A stretch of 64,000 nucleotides of DNA from Saccharum officinarum (GCA_020631735.1 CM036167.1:686988-750987); one strand, 5' to 3'. Counted from the first letter of the stretch, positions 21,596-33,122 are shown. Program-made: numbers and translations. Notes: generated by a model from the sequence alone, not told the origin.

Positions 21596-21883
21596 TTATC
21601 CTCGAGATGCAGCAACTCCAAGCTTGCAAGGTTGATTCCCTACCCGGAGACCACCGGAGCCATAGGCCGCCCATATGTAATTGAGGGACCACCTACAGGC
21701 TACAGCAGCAGCAGGTTGATCGTCAGTGAGGCCCTGAAGATGCACTAGCGTGGCGCCAATGTTGGAAGGGATGGACATGGCCTCCATGTTTGGTTGTCCA
21801 CATTGGGCCTTTAAAAGTTTTTTTTTGAGGAACCACTGGGCCTTAAGTTTGTGGAGTACCACAAAAAGGACTTCACGCTGCAT

Positions 21884-22410
21884 TAGCTACCACACAAAAA
21901 ATTGAACTAGTAGCCAGGGCAGTGTGCTGGCCTGGCATCATGCAAGAATCGCAGCTTGTGATGGGTTCGGGGTTCCCCCTGATTGTCAACACCCTCGGGA
22001 TTTAGAGGTTGGTGCCCAATTCTTCTTGTCTCCTAGGAGTATCACGGAGGAACTTCCTAGAGTGTCCAATTAGATTCGCCAGCTCGATCGTGTGGCCAAC
22101 GTTAATCCTAGAAATGAAACTTGGCCTGCGAGGGGTCATGACCGCCCTTGGTACTGTGCTTAAGAAAAGGTTTTTCACATATAACGAGAAAATCTCCGAA
22201 CCCTAACTCCATCCATACACAGGAAGACGTTAGCCGTGAGAAGGACCGCCCCGCCCCATCCATACATAGGGAGATGTTGCCCGTGAGAAGGAGCGATCTC
22301 TTCAGCTGTGCTTTGGTCTGGGGCGACCTATGCTTTGGTCTGGGACGAGCGAAGAGATTTTTTTAATCCTCAACCTGAAATTCGCTCTCATGGAAGTTCA
22401 AACTCAGGAC
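21884..22410. other. Intergenic stretch without a recognised gene
   Basis: Only small internal duplications are seen. CCCGTGAGAAGGA/GCCGTGAGAAGGA and CTTTGGTCTGGG are each present twice between 22230 and 22345. Confidence 0.6.
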
Positions 22411-22625
22411 TTGAGGGGCAGTGGCGGAGCCACCATGTCTGACCGTCAAGCTTGCAGTAGAATATACGTATTATACATCATTATTTTATAAAAGAAGAAA
22501 AAAAATCACCTGGATCAGGATCATGCCATCACGCAACTACGGAAGTAGGAAGGCCCAGGATGCGGCCCACGCGGTAAGCGTCCAGTACGTACCAGCATTC
22601 ACAATTTGGCTTTTCGTATTCTAAC

Positions 22626-22665
22626 TAGAAAACCTGGGCGCGGCTTTGCCGCGCCATCTTGATAC
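22626..22665 (-). mobile_element. Helitron 3' terminus (minus orientation)
   Basis: Read on the minus strand: a perfect 8-bp GC hairpin (GGCGCGGC-AAA-GCCGCGCC), 8 more bases, then CTAG followed by host T. This is the classical Helitron end. The body should extend rightward to a 5' end (GA then T on the plus strand) that I could not place, perhaps near 26800-27000. Confidence 0.65.
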
Positions 22666-22669
22666 ACAT

Positions 22670-24080
22670 GTTATTTTATTGCCCTATAGTTAAACAATAG
22701 AGTATTGAAGCTCAATAAGGAGCTCTAAGGTGTTTGATATCTTCTCCCGTTTGGTTTGGCTGCTGCTCATTCTGTAGTTCAGCAATGTCACCCTACAATG
22801 ACAAATTTAGAAAGTATAATAACATGATAACAGATAGATAACATGAACGAATCAAATTTGTTTTTAAGTTAATTGGTAGCATGGAGGAGAGGCAAATATA
22901 GCTTATATAGCGGATAAGATCATAAGGGTACAAAAGCAGTGTCAACAATAAGTAATAAGAACTACGTCAAGTATTCAGTAGAAAATAAATAAAGGTCAGT
23001 TGTTATGGCATTCTTCAATGACAATCTTCAATGAAATATTAGACAAAATAGCATATGTACTTTCAGACAGGTATGACTGCAGTAGCAGCCAAAGACAAGC
23101 CTCTGATTTCTGCTGATAAACATGAGAATGTTGTTTAAATAAGAACTCAATTAAGTGTTTGCTATTGATTAGAAGGTAAGGTACATTGCAACTACACATT
23201 CAATCCACATCATCTTCGTTGTACGTAATCAGTATCTGTCAACAATAACTTGGCAACGCCTCCTTATCGCCAGAGCATAGATGCATTTGACCCCTTCCTG
23301 CACGTTGTTTTTTCTCCGACAAATCGAGTGTATCCAGCTTTTATATGTCTCTTTAGCTGGCCTGCAAGGAACATCAAGTCAGCAAAGCTTTAAATATGAG
23401 TGGCCAATGATAATACCTACAACTTTGAAACCATGAACGGAGACCAAGGAAAACAGTGTCTAATCGTACCAAGATAAATTTGATGGAATGTACACAGTGA
23501 ATTGGTTGCAATGCCTTAGCTCTAGCTGCAATTCTCAACATGACTTCTGCAGGCTAAATTAGCATATTCAGATAATTTTAGGCATGCAGAAAGGTCATAT
23601 TGTGACAAAGGTATAAGCATATGAAGACCTATTATTATACTATATCCTAATGTAATAACCATTCAGGAACTGCTTCATCTAGAGGATTTAGCTTTTCACT
23701 TTACATAAGACTTCAGTTGATTTAATAAAGTTCGATGCAAAATATAAGTTATAGCAGATTTGTTAGTGTGGATACAAGTTAATTTAATAAGTAATATAAC
23801 ATACCAATGCTGATAACCTACTTCTGGGCTCTAATTCACTGAATGTCACTACAGTGGCCAAGGCAAATGTCGAGCACATTACGCAGGTGTTTGCATATCC
23901 TGATATCAGTGCATTGTAAGGTCCGGATGTCCATGTGTGGCAATGCTCTCAAAAGCTGAACAACATCAAATACTATCTATTTAATTTAATAGATTGCCAG
24001 CACCTGGATGCATGATGCTCTCAGTTGGTTGACAAATTATTAAAATTTTTTGAAACTAATGCAAATCATTTAAAATCATC
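22670..24080. other. AT-rich body of the probable Helitron, no recognised gene
   Basis: The base pattern looks like exons and introns of a captured minus-strand gene. For example, a possible acceptor TTCCTTGCAG followed by an open stretch lies near 23220-23370, reading right to left. No protein family could be identified. Confidence 0.3.
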
Positions 24081-24814
24081 ATTGCAAAAATAGTCACAGA
24101 GGAGGATACTTTTCGGTATTTAGGATCGATGCTACAAAAGGATGGCGACATTGATGAAGATGTTAGGCATAGAATTTCAGCCGGCTGGTTGAAATGACGT
24201 CAAGCTTTTGGCGTCCTCTGTGACAAAAGGGTGTCTCAGAAGTTGAAAGGTAAGTTCTATAGGACGGCGATTCGCCCGGCGATGTTATACGGTGCTGAGT
24301 GTTGGCCTACAAAAAAACGACATGTCCAGCAATTGAGTGTAGCAGAGATGCGTATGTTGCGTTGGTGTTGTGGGCACACAAGAAGGGATAGAGTCCGGAA
24401 CGACGATATTCGGGATAGGGTTGGGGTGGCACCAATTGAGGAGAAATTGATTCAACATCGGTTGAGATGGTTTGGACATGTTCAATGGAGGCCTCCTGAG
24501 GCGCCGGTGCGTAGTGGGGTTCTAAAGCAGGCCGATAATGTAAAGAGCGGTAGAGGTCAACCTAAACTAACTTGGGACGAGTCCGTTAAGAAAGACCTTA
24601 AGGAGTGAAATATCTCTAAGGATTTAGCTATGGACAGGAGCGCTTGAAGACTGGTAATCAACGTGCCTGAACCGTGACCTCTTTCTGTCTTGTGCCATTT
24701 ATGTCCCTTTATGTGTCTCCCTGTTTATCGTCTCTTTTGGGTTTCATCTCTAGCCTACCCTAACTTGCTTGGGACAAAAGGCTATGTTGTTGTTGTTGTA
24801 TTGCAAAAATAGTC
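24081..24814 (+). mobile_element. 5'-truncated RTE-type LINE with 15-bp target duplication
   Basis: A perfect 15-bp duplication ATTGCAAAAATAGTC lies at 24081-24095 and 24800-24814. Between them is the 3' part of an RTE-type LINE ending in GGGACAAAAGGC and a TTG microsatellite tail, as is usual for plant RTE elements. Confidence 0.9.
24096..24650 (+). pseudogene. RTE LINE ORF2 C-terminal remnant
   Basis: The frame starts in mid-protein at TEEDTFRYLGSMLQKDGDI and is interrupted by TGA near 24195, where relatives have Trp. From 24231 to 24608 it reads KGKFYRTAIRPAMLYGAECW, RMLRWCCGHTR and RLRWFGHVQWRPPEAP, the conserved end of plant RTE reverse transcriptases. A stop follows KKDLKE, where the family normally continues. 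It is a dead, 5'-truncated copy. Confidence 0.88.
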
Positions 24815-25899
24815 GAAATCTGGCTTCTTGCAGTGACTGGTTTTTAAAGTTAGATGTGCTTGGATATGATTAGTGACCTCCATTATCTTCATATCAAAAA
24901 GTGTATGTATTCAAGAAATCATTTTTTTCAGCTCTAAACATCACAAGTCTCAATCTTAGCTGTCAGTGGCTGCACCCGAGTGCTATTTTGGCATTTTTTC
25001 CGTTTCTATAATAGCTAAAATTCAGATGCTTTTTTTTTAGTTAGAAACTGCAAGCAGGCAAGGGTGCAAGGCAAAACTTAGAAATGTTAGATTAAAACAA
25101 AATTGCTTAGAGTAGGAGAAGAGAACGACACTGATTTAAAACTTTGGAATCTGGGAACCAAACTGATTAAAAACTACGGAATCTGAATATGTACACTAAA
25201 ATCATTAAGAGAAATCCAGAGGTAACCAGGGACAGGGAGAATGAAGAAAGACGCGGCCGCTGCTCACCGTGACACTTGCTGAAGGCAGCGTTGGGCAAGT
25301 GGTATCTGGTATCCCCCAGGAAGCAGGAGTGATCGAGCAGAGGCAGTCCTTCACTGTCGCCTTTGTTCATGTTCGAACTGAATAATTATCTCACAGATGC
25401 AAATAAAGCATCAACCATTGAGTACTTGGTGTGCATACGTGTTCTGAACAGAACAGGCGGCACATAGTTCCTTGCCTGCGTGTGGGGAGAAGGCCACAGT
25501 AGTTAGAGACATGTGATGGGGAGGGGAGTGGAAGGCAGGAGCATCGGGGAAGCGAGGGGCGATCGACGCCAGCATCTTGTCGCATACGCGAGCAACAGGA
25601 CTGAGTCCTCCTCCCTCACTGCTCCACATCTTGTAAGTGCCCAGTTGCCAATGGATGGGTGAGACATGAAGATGGAGGTTGTGCTGAAAGGGGATAAGCT
25701 CTATAATAATTAATGTCTAATCCAGTGAATCAAACAAGCGAAATGGAATAGGATTTCTATTGAAGCAAACACCTGCAATACCTTCTTCTAGAACAGAATG
25801 TCAACATATTAGGTTCCTGCCTTCCCGGGATTACCAGATAGCAGAAACAAAATATTGAAAGGAAGCAAAGAAAAAAGAAAAAAACACACCTACATGTGT

Positions 25900-26760
25900 T
25901 CATTTCATTGAACACCTTCAGGGCGTCAGCATGTAGGTATTGATAGCTTCGTCGAGGTGCCATGGCTGTGGCAGCAAAAGCAGCTCGCTCCAGAAGTGCT
26001 CCACGCCGTGTGGCCCTCTTCTCCACGTGAGGCAGCTGGATCGAGCTGCACCTCTGCACCAAATGTACAGCCCACATTGAGCCAAAGCAGATTCTAAATC
26101 TAAGTAGGAGCCCGCACCGTCGCCAGCGCCGGCGCGCGCCTGCGGCAGTGTTGATGGTGATCCAGATCGGAAGGCCCGCAGATCCGCGCCGTCGGCCATG
26201 CGCGTGGCCCGTGCTTCGATGTACCACAGCCCCGCGCACAGTAGCGTCCTCCATGCCGCAGCCCTCCTCGTTTCTCCGGCGAAGACTGGCAGAGCAGAAT
26301 GACCTGGTGGCGTGGCGAGCCCCGGGCGTCGTCGAGCCTCGGGCGGGAGCAGGGACGTCGGCGGCGCGACGTCCGCGAGAGGAGGCTGGAGGAAGCTGGA
26401 GCACGGGCGGTAGTGGATGCCGCGAAGACAGGGAACCGAGGCGTCGATTTCTGTCTCGGCCCTGCCCTGAAGGCATTGGATCGAGCAGGGACGCCGCTCG
26501 GGACCTGTACTGGTGCCAAGCTCGACATCTGGAGAGCTGGCGGCTGCGAGCGGAGGGGGCGACGCCGCAGGGGGAGGCAGCGGCTAGCATCGCATGAGCA
26601 GCAGTCCGAGACGGAGAGGGAGTCGAGTGGGTTCGGGAGCATTCGTGACGGCCCGCGTAGCTCAACGGGTAGGAGACCCGCGAAGACCCTGATCAGACGG
26701 TCTACATCGTTTGTTTGCCAGATCGAACGGTCGGCGGGCTAACGGGCGACGTGGCCCTAT
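25900..26760 (-). other. GC-rich gene-like fragment inside the hAT/Helitron region
   Basis: Base composition jumps to GC-rich with long open frames on both strands (for example 25757-26665 on the minus strand). This is typical of a captured first exon and upstream region. No family is recognisable and no splice structure is convincing. Possible downstream pieces on the minus strand lie at 25411-25629 and 25167-25370. I treat it as a captured fragment without assigned function. Confidence 0.3.
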
Positions 26761-27387
26761 CCACAGCCCGCGGTTTCTCCTGCAGTTTCGTGTTTAGAAG
26801 ATCGTCGATCGGAGAATTGGAGGATGGAAGAAGTCATGGTCACACCGAACAAGCCGCCGCGCCGCCGCCCTGACGCCGACGAGGACGCGGTACCGGTGAG
26901 GCGTGACCCTGTCATGTTGAGGCCCTGGCCGGCTGGCCCTGGTGGCTGGTGCCCTCTGCCCTGCTGTCCTCCGATCACTCATCTTCGTCTACAGTTTGCA
27001 CAGCCACGCGGCTCTCTTAGGTAAAATTTAACATTTTGCTCTTTGTATTTTTTATAGAAATTATTGTCTACTTAGCAATTTGCTGACACCATAAATAACA
27101 AATTGTTTATTTGTTTAGCATTGTAAGTCTTTGGTACTCTTTTATGCTAACACCATAAATAACAAATTGTTTATTTGTATTATTGGTATGGCTTTGTATT
27201 TAGGGGATGGTTTGAGCTTAATCCATGAATTTAAGCCTTATTGTGTTCCTTAGTGCATATATACCGAATCATGTTGTCAATTTTATAACTATTACCGAAT
27301 TGCTAAAATGGATTTACCGAATTGTATATGAAAATTTTTGGACAACATACTCTAAGATGAAATCCTAGATTCACCACTGCTGAGGGG

Positions 27388-28550
27388 TGCTACCGGAACC
27401 GCTTAACCAGCTGGTCTAGCGTGATATTCTTATGAACTGATAAAATTCATTACACCTAATTAGTCAAACACCCCACGATGACTCAATCTTCAGTCCATCC
27501 CACTGATTTATACGAGCCATGTGTATATGTACTTGCATTGCATCCACGACTGGCATGACAGTGTGGTGCTAACTTGTGCATCTCTCTGAGATTTCTTGTC
27601 AATCATTCTCTCATTATACGCTCATGCCCTTTCTTAATGATGCATTCTCGTAGCTATTATACGAACTTGAATTTGTGTCTTCTAGCGCAAGTATTGGCTA
27701 GCATTTTTTTTAGTTTTTCACCAAGCTCAACCAACCAAGATCAAACGGACCAGGTACTGTCAATCACTCTTCCATTCGAATTTTGATTTTGATGTGGTTG
27801 ACTAAAAAAATCACGTTGATTAGAAGCACATGCATAGTACCCTTTCTTACGTAGTACCCTGTAGCCTGTATGCTATTCTGGTTCTTGGTCTTTGATCTGT
27901 GCCTCCTATATTGCTGAAGAGTTTTGTATCTTTTGGAATGAAGTGGAACATTCTTCTAGAGTACTCAGCATGGTCACGCGGTGGTTGCAGATATTTAAAC
28001 AAGTTGATGTTTTGATCTGTATGGAAGCTGTCTCAAATAAAGTCTAATTCTGACCACTAAACCATTATTCATTTGTTACATGCCGCACTGACTGAGCATG
28101 TGGTAACATTTTTTCTTTGAAAGATAAACAAGATCCAAATTCAAACCTAGAAGGAACTTGGTCGTTTTATAAAATAGGTATCCAAATTCAAGCTATGAGA
28201 AAACTTGAAACCTGTGTGGTAGGGTGCACGGCCACACTTTTCGTCTGACCGGTTGAACTTGCTCACTTTCTAGCACGGTTGTAACATCACCACTTCACCA
28301 GCCAGCTTGGTGACCATATCAAGTCAGTGCAGGCATACAAACATAGTCCATTGCACAAAGCTTACAGCTCTTTACGTAGCCAATCAAACATTACCAAAAC
28401 AATTTGGGCTATGCAGGGTAACCAGACGCCACCAAATCCCTTCGTCCACAAACGAATGCAAATCTCGTTTTTTTGAGATGTCAAGCGATTTGAAGTTTGA
28501 CCAAAATCATATAATATTTTCATAATAAACCTACTTAAAGACATAAATGT
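27388..28550. other. Intergenic, no gene recognised
   Basis: AT-rich sequence. Around 28465-28559 there is a stretch resembling one half of a Stowaway MITE (TTGACCAAAATCATATAATA and following). Nothing else is supported. Confidence 0.55.
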
Positions 28551-28559
28551 TAATACTAT

Positions 28560-29533
28560 CGGTAGTTCTCGTGCCTAGACGTCCGGACACCCGTGCCTGC
28601 ACTCCGTTTTACGCGCCCCACGCGCGGCCTGTGCCACCCGAACGTCGATAAGAGGGGGAGGGGGCGGCGCCCACTAGCGCCTTTGGTTCGAAAGGACCCA
28701 TGGTGTGCCCCGGCCACGGCGTCGTATCGGATGCCCAGCCGACACCGGGAGGAGGAGACACTGAGGCGAGGCAGCAAAAGGCGAGGAGGGAGATGCAACA
28801 CCCGATCTGCTTTTCAAACATCCTGATGCAACACTTGCAATGTATGTATGAAGAAATATGAAACACTTGAAACATATATATGAAACACTTGCAAAAACAC
28901 CTGAGAGACACTTGAAACCTTTGCAAACATACGCAACATCCATATAAAACACATGCAACATATGTGTGAAACATATGCAACATCCACATAAAACACACTT
29001 GCAACATACGTCTAAAGAAATAGATGAAACATTGGGAACAGAAACTTGCAACATACGTGTGAAACCATTGCAACATATACAACATTTGGATCTACTTTTG
29101 TAACATCCATAGAAAACATTCGCAACATACTTATGAAACATCTGAAACAGATGTTTGCCACATGCGCTTTCAAGCGCAACATCTACTTCTTGCTCGGACG
29201 AAATGGACGATGCGGAGCTTGATGCTGTGGAGTAGGGAGTAGAGAGATGCCAGCAGGCGAGCACTGTCCCGGCGAGCGGCTGGGTTCTTGCGGCGCGAGG
29301 CGGCCCTACAGTGGAGGTGGCCGCGCTGCCCACGGTGAGCGACCCCCGCGCTGGAGAAGGTAAGCCGCGGGGGGGGGGGATGGGGGAGGGGGCGGTGCGG
29401 TGGAGTTGGGCACGGAGGTCGTATGGCGCGGTGGATAAGGCCACTATGGTGCTTGGAGTCTTCTAGACGATCGGATCGGAGTAGGTTAACGGGAGCGTTC
29501 CGGCGAACGGACGCCCTATTCTAATCATTACCA
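28560..29533. mobile_element. Small MULE-like element with AAACACTTGCAACAT satellites, copy A
   Basis: The flanks TAATACTAT (28551-28559) and TAACACTAT (29534-29542) form a 9-bp duplication with one mismatch. The left end CGGTAGTTCTCGTGCC and the inverted right end TGGTAATGATTAGAAT both reach CGTCCG after 26 bases. A GC-rich outer part is followed by many short degenerate units of the AAACACTTGCAACAT type (28795-29160), then another GC-rich part. It shares its plan with 33420-34446 and shows no transposase. Confidence 0.6.
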
Positions 29534-29539
29534 TAACAC

Positions 29540-29870
29540 TATTCACTATAAACTCAGTCATAGTCACATCGGATGTTTGGACACTAATTTGGAGTATTAA
29601 ACATACATTAGTTAAAAAGTAATTGCACATATTGCAACTAATTTGCGAGACAAATCTATTAAACCTAATTAGTGCATGATTTGACAATGTGGTGCTACAA
29701 TAAACATGTGCTAATGATGGATTAATTAGGCTTAATAAATTTGTTAAACAAATTAGTCATGACTTTTGTAATTAGTTTTATAATCAGTTCATGTTTAGTC
29801 CTCATAATTAGCATCCGAACATCCGATGTGACAAGGACTAAACTTTAGTTCCTGAACCCAAACACCCCCT
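29540..29870. mobile_element. MITE, Tourist-like, left part uncertain
   Basis: It ends AACCCAAACACCCCC then TTA and contains CGAGACAAATCTATTAAACC and CATCCGATGTGA boxes shared with other MITEs in this window. The left end merges with the MULE copy A boundary. Confidence 0.5.
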
Positions 29871-29949
29871 TAAACTAGTTTGACTTGCATGCATCTATAG
29901 TTACGTTCTTTTATGGACCGAGGGAGCAATGATCGTACCAGAAAAGAGA

Positions 29950-30250
29950 ATAGAGAAACTAAATTAATTAGTACTCTGTTCGTTTTAAATTATAAGGTAT
30001 TCTAATTTTTTTGGTACATCCATTTGTTATGCATCTAGATCTAGATCTGTCATACATGTAGATAAATAGCAAATTCTATGTAAAAAAGTAGTTTGGAACA
30101 GTGAAAGAGTATCAGCCAAAGTACGTGCGGAGCAAAATTTAATGCCAGTATGGCATGTTGATCGTTGACGATTCCCAATCAGAGAATAGTAAGTATAAGA
30201 AACGAATGTGGCTTACGCACGCCACACTTGGCACAATCAGCCAACGTCAG
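29950..30250. other. 3' flank of GT31 gene 1
   Basis: The sequence begins with a Stowaway-like half (ACTCTGTTCGTTTTAAATTA near 29972). The rest is unremarkable and probably includes the 3' untranslated region of the minus-strand gene. Confidence 0.4.
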
Positions 30251-30293
30251 TCACAGGAAATTAAAAAAAAAATCGAAGTGATTAACTGGTCGA

Positions 30294-31289
30294 TCACGGC
30301 AGGTGGGACAGGTTGATGCCGGCGGTGACGTTGAAGTACTTGAAGGTCGCCGCCCACCGGCGGTTGTCCTTGAGCATGTGCACGGCGATGGTGTCCGGCC
30401 GGAAATTGTCGATGAACCAGTTGAGGTCGTACATCCGCGGCTTGAGGTCGTACCGGTTCTTGCCCCTGCCGCCGATGTTGAGCCATTTCCCGACGAGCAG
30501 GTCCTCGGGCCCATGCGTGTCGTTGTGGCGCAGGATGTCCCGGTTGGTGGACACCCAGTGCGCGACGTCCCAGGACACGACGTAGCCCATGCCGTGCATG
30601 AACGGCATGGGGTCGTCGCCGACGGGGAAGCCGTAGCCCAGGTAGACGTCGTGGCGGGGCTTGGAGCGGAGCTCCTCCACGAGCGGCGCCACGCGCAGGT
30701 AGGTGTCATCGTCGGTCTTCATCACGTAGTCGTAGGGCGCGGACGCGAAGAGCCGCGGCACCGAGGACAGGTACGCGTGCGTCTTGCCGTCGTTCATGTT
30801 CTCGGCGCAGTCCAACACGACGATGTCGCCATGGCGCCGGGCCTCCACCGCCACCAGCGCGGCGTCCACCGGGTCGGTCACGTTGCAGAAGACGAAGCGG
30901 ACGTCCACGCGCGCCACGGACGCGGGCGGCTGCAGCGCGTAGGCCATCCGCACGATGTCCCGCCGCTCCCGCCGGCTCGGCATGGTCAACACGCCCACGA
31001 GCAGGCTGAGCTCCGGCTGCAGCGACGGCGTCTCGGCGTCGGCGGCGACGGAGGCCTTCTTCGTCTCGTCGGCGCCCGTCGGCGCGACGGAGTAGTAGCC
31101 GCCGGCGCCGTCGTCAGTGCCCGCCGCGCCGCGGCAGAGCACGCCGAGGCCCTGGGAGCGGGCGTGCGAGGAGCCGAGGCTCGGGAGCGCCAGCAGCAGG
31201 GCCAGGAGGCCGAGCGGCACCAGGAGGAGGTACGGCGTGCAGAGCGACGCCGTGTGGAGGTGCAGCCCGTGCGACGAAGTGGTCTTCAT
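30294..31289 (-). CDS. GT31-family beta-1,3-galactosyltransferase-like protein, gene 1
   Basis: 331 residues, no intron. It is a type II Golgi membrane protein by plan: a short cytoplasmic tail, one membrane segment (about residues 19-37), a stem and a catalytic domain from about residue 95. The Galactosyl_T (GT31) family is indicated by LLVGVLTMPSRRERRDIVR (95-113) and RFVFCNV (131-137). The same holds for YVMKTDDDTYLRV (188-200), whose DDD (193-195) binds metal and sugar nucleotide, and for GPEDLLVGKW (260-269). NVT and NDT sites could be glycosylated. I chose the second Met (31289) because it matches the start of gene 2 (MKPP); a Met three codons upstream (31298) is possible. Compared with gene 2 it lacks one Asn before CAENMNDGK (161). 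It would transfer galactose to cell-wall glycoproteins or glycans; the acceptor is unknown. Confidence 0.9.
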   Translation of the reverse strand: MKTTSSHGLHLHTASLCTPYLLLVPLGLLALLLALPSLGSSHARSQGLGVLCRGAAGTDDGAGGYYSVAPTGADETKKASVAADAETPSLQPELSLLVGVLTMPSRRERRDIVRMAYALQPPASVARVDVRFVFCNVTDPVDAALVAVEARRHGDIVVLDCAENMNDGKTHAYLSSVPRLFASAPYDYVMKTDDDTYLRVAPLVEELRSKPRHDVYLGYGFPVGDDPMPFMHGMGYVVSWDVAHWVSTNRDILRHNDTHGPEDLLVGKWLNIGGRGKNRYDLKPRMYDLNWFIDNFRPDTIAVHMLKDNRRWAATFKYFNVTAGINLSHLP

Positions 31290-31387
31290 GGCGCACACAA
31301 GCTAGCGTTTCGTTTCGTTCCGTTCCGTGAAAATTGAAGCGAAACGTACGCGTGCGTGCCCCCCGGCCCCGCGCGTCGGGTGTCGGC

Positions 31388-31395
31388 TTATAAAG
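31388..31395 (-). promoter_or_regulatory. TATA box of GT31 gene 1
   Basis: On the minus strand CTTTATAAG lies about 100 bases upstream of the ATG at 31289, a usual plant TATA to start-codon distance. Nearby sequence is GC-rich with short ATGCG repeats (31416-31432). Confidence 0.6.
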
Positions 31396-31597
31396 CGCAC
31401 GCCGAGCCGACGTGCGATGCGATGCGATGCGACTGACTAGCCGTGTTGAGATGTTGGTTGAAACGTTCGTGCATAACGGCAGAAGCGGTGAAATGGCATA
31501 TCGGCCACGCGACGTACAGAGCATGGTGTACTTGTTTATTAACGCGTGATGGGTATGGGAGGGAGACGTTTCAACGTCCGCGAACATACATGATTAA

Positions 31598-31828
31598 GGC
31601 TGTGTTTAGTTCCACCAAAAAAAAAAGATTTCTCATCACATCAAACTTGCGATACATGCATGAAATACTAAATATAGATGAAATCAAAAACTAATTGTAC
31701 AGTTTGGTTGTACTTTACGAGACGAACGTTTTGAACCTAATTAGTCAACGGTTGGATACTATTTACCAAATAAAACCAAAACGTGCTACAGTACTTTTTC
31801 ACTCTTTTCAGAGGAACTAAACACACCC
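31598..31828. mobile_element. MITE with TAA target duplication
   Basis: The ends GGCTGTGTTTAGTTCC and (inverted) GGGTGTGTTTAGTTCC are flanked by TAA on both sides. It is about 231 bp and lies upstream of GT31 gene 1. It contains the box TTTACGAGACGAACGTTTTG shared by several MITEs here. Confidence 0.82.
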
Positions 31829-31831
31829 TAA

Positions 31832-32597
31832 GTGGCAGTCTGGAACGCCGTCGAACTATATATATAAATTAATCTCGATTCCGTCTGTTCTCGTGGCCTT
31901 GGATTATTGGCAACTCGTGAAGTCGTGATGGATAAAAAAACGGTCACAGGTCACGAGCAATCATTCGCAGACCATAGAGATTCCGGGCACGGAAAGGGCG
32001 TTGTTTAGTTGTTTGCAGCTTGCCTGTTTGTGCTAGTGTGACGGGCGGCCACAACAGATTCGAGTAGGCCGCCGGGGACACGACTCGTTGTCGATTATTG
32101 CTTGTTTGGTGAAGCACAATCCATTGATGGCGTCCATGGTTTGCCTGCTTATCTTGATTATATGATGATCGAAGCTGAGATCGCACCAACCTTGCTGGTA
32201 TATACTATGCCACGCCTGCACGTCCGGTTACCGAGACAGTTCGGGGCGATTGGGTTGTGGTGGCCATTTCGCATTTCACATTTCACATTGTTTTCGTCTC
32301 ACGATATGACATCTCATTGCAAAATTGCTCCGAAGGAAGCAGCATGTGTCCGCTTGTGACTCGCTAACTAGAATTGTCTCTTCCGGCCCTTCATCGTATA
32401 ATAAATTTGGAAAAGTAAATGTCGTAGTTCTTAACTTGTAAATTATTTTCTGATGCCTTCGGAACAAGCTAAAATTGAGGGTTGACGCTAAAATTATCCA
32501 GCTATTATTCAGATGTTGGGCCAATAGTGCCAGTTGCAAATTAGTGATGTCCGGGAGTCATCCTTAGGGAGTGAGAGTTTCATGCATAAACAAGTTC
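31832..32597. other. Intergenic, nothing recognised
   Basis: Mixed composition with no convincing ORF, repeat end or RNA gene. Short TA-repeat near 31856-31868. Confidence 0.5.
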
Positions 32598-32815
32598 ACT
32601 TATGGTGAAATCTATCCACGCAAATTTAAATCATCGATTTGACACATGTACGGTGCTTATATTTTTCTAGATTTATTTTAAAATTTTAGTGGTAAGCCAC
32701 GTATTTCATCAATTTCAAGATAAGTAGGTTTAGTCTTTGAGATGTGCTTATAGAGTAGAGTGTATGTGTTTGTTTGTAGGGATAAGTGTGCATGTATGTG
32801 AATGTATAATTCTTG
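32598..32815 (+). repeat. SINE-like repeat, degenerate copy 1
   Basis: It runs from GTGAAATCTATCCACGC to about 32815 and matches the layout of 32948-33122 (AATCTGCCCACC...TCATCGACTTGGCAC). The B-box-like segment is decayed (AAATTTAAATCATCGATTTG). Confidence 0.5.
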
Positions 32816-32947
32816 AATCCCACTGCAGCTATCTAGTCGCTGTCATATCAAGAAAAGAGAGAGACATTTGTAACATACACTTGAAAATCGTCAAATTGAA
32901 AATATTTGACTCAATTATATCCTAGTACTTTGTCAAGTTACACATTT

Positions 32948-33122
32948 TTTGTGGTGGAATCTGCCCACCCAGATTCAAGTCATCGACTTGGCACAGGACT
33001 TCATGAATCTCAAGATCTGTCAGCTCAGTCCTTCATAGGTGCTCATAAGGATAGGGTGGTGCGTACGTGTGTTCATAGGGATGAATATACGTACGTGTTG
33101 TGGACGTCTACGGTGTAATTCT
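32948..33122 (+). repeat. SINE-like repeat, copy 2
   Basis: It contains GAATCTGCCCACCCAGATTC followed by AAGTCATCGACTTGGCAC. The same segment occurs inverted at the window end (63780-64000). The motif resembles a tRNA-type B box (GGTTCAAGTC form), so a tRNA-derived SINE is likely. Confidence 0.55.

Larger units (their letters stand above)
17376..21800 (-). pseudogene. LRR receptor-kinase-like relic, broken by four insertions
   Basis: Short minus-strand stretches read as leucine-rich repeats: NNITASTPTNIGNLVSLSVL near 19680-19740, FSGQIPEFD near 19350-19377, PEEIIKLDNL near 19400-19430, and NLASLELLHLED near 21605-21640, which continues as NRLVLSFQRL near 20480-20515 when the element between them is removed. 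VSYKD-like residues lie at 17376-17469. There are many stops and frameshifts, so it is not functional. It is interrupted by an LTR element (17660-19344), a retroposon (19869-20067), a MITE-like piece (about 20178-20290) and a hairpin MULE (20523-21595). Receptor kinases of this type usually act at the plasma membrane in immunity or development; which one this was cannot be told. Confidence 0.6.
22419..27379. mobile_element. hAT-type element (~5 kb) carrying nested insertions, no transposase seen
   Basis: The left end is CAGTGGCGGAGCC and the right end, reverse-complemented, is CAGTGGTGAATCTAGG, the form typical of plant hAT ends. The flanks are TTGAGGGG (22411-22418) and CTGAGGGG (27380-27387), an 8-bp duplication with one mismatch. 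Inside lie a Helitron 3' end (22626), an RTE LINE (24096-24799) and a GC-rich gene-like block (26100-26760). No transposase reading frame was recognised. It could instead be two unrelated hAT ends at this spacing, but the matching 8-bp flanks argue against that. Confidence 0.7.

Noticed and set aside
26650..26690. tRNA-like string (GCGTAGCTCAACGGGTAGGA)
   Set aside because: It has an A-box look, but no B box or acceptor pairing follows. Not a tRNA; at most a SINE scrap.
30303..31337. 344-residue plus-strand frame opposite GT31 gene 1
   Set aside because: It mirrors the real gene and has a V/H/R-rich composition. A similar mirror exists over gene 2 (35143-36018).
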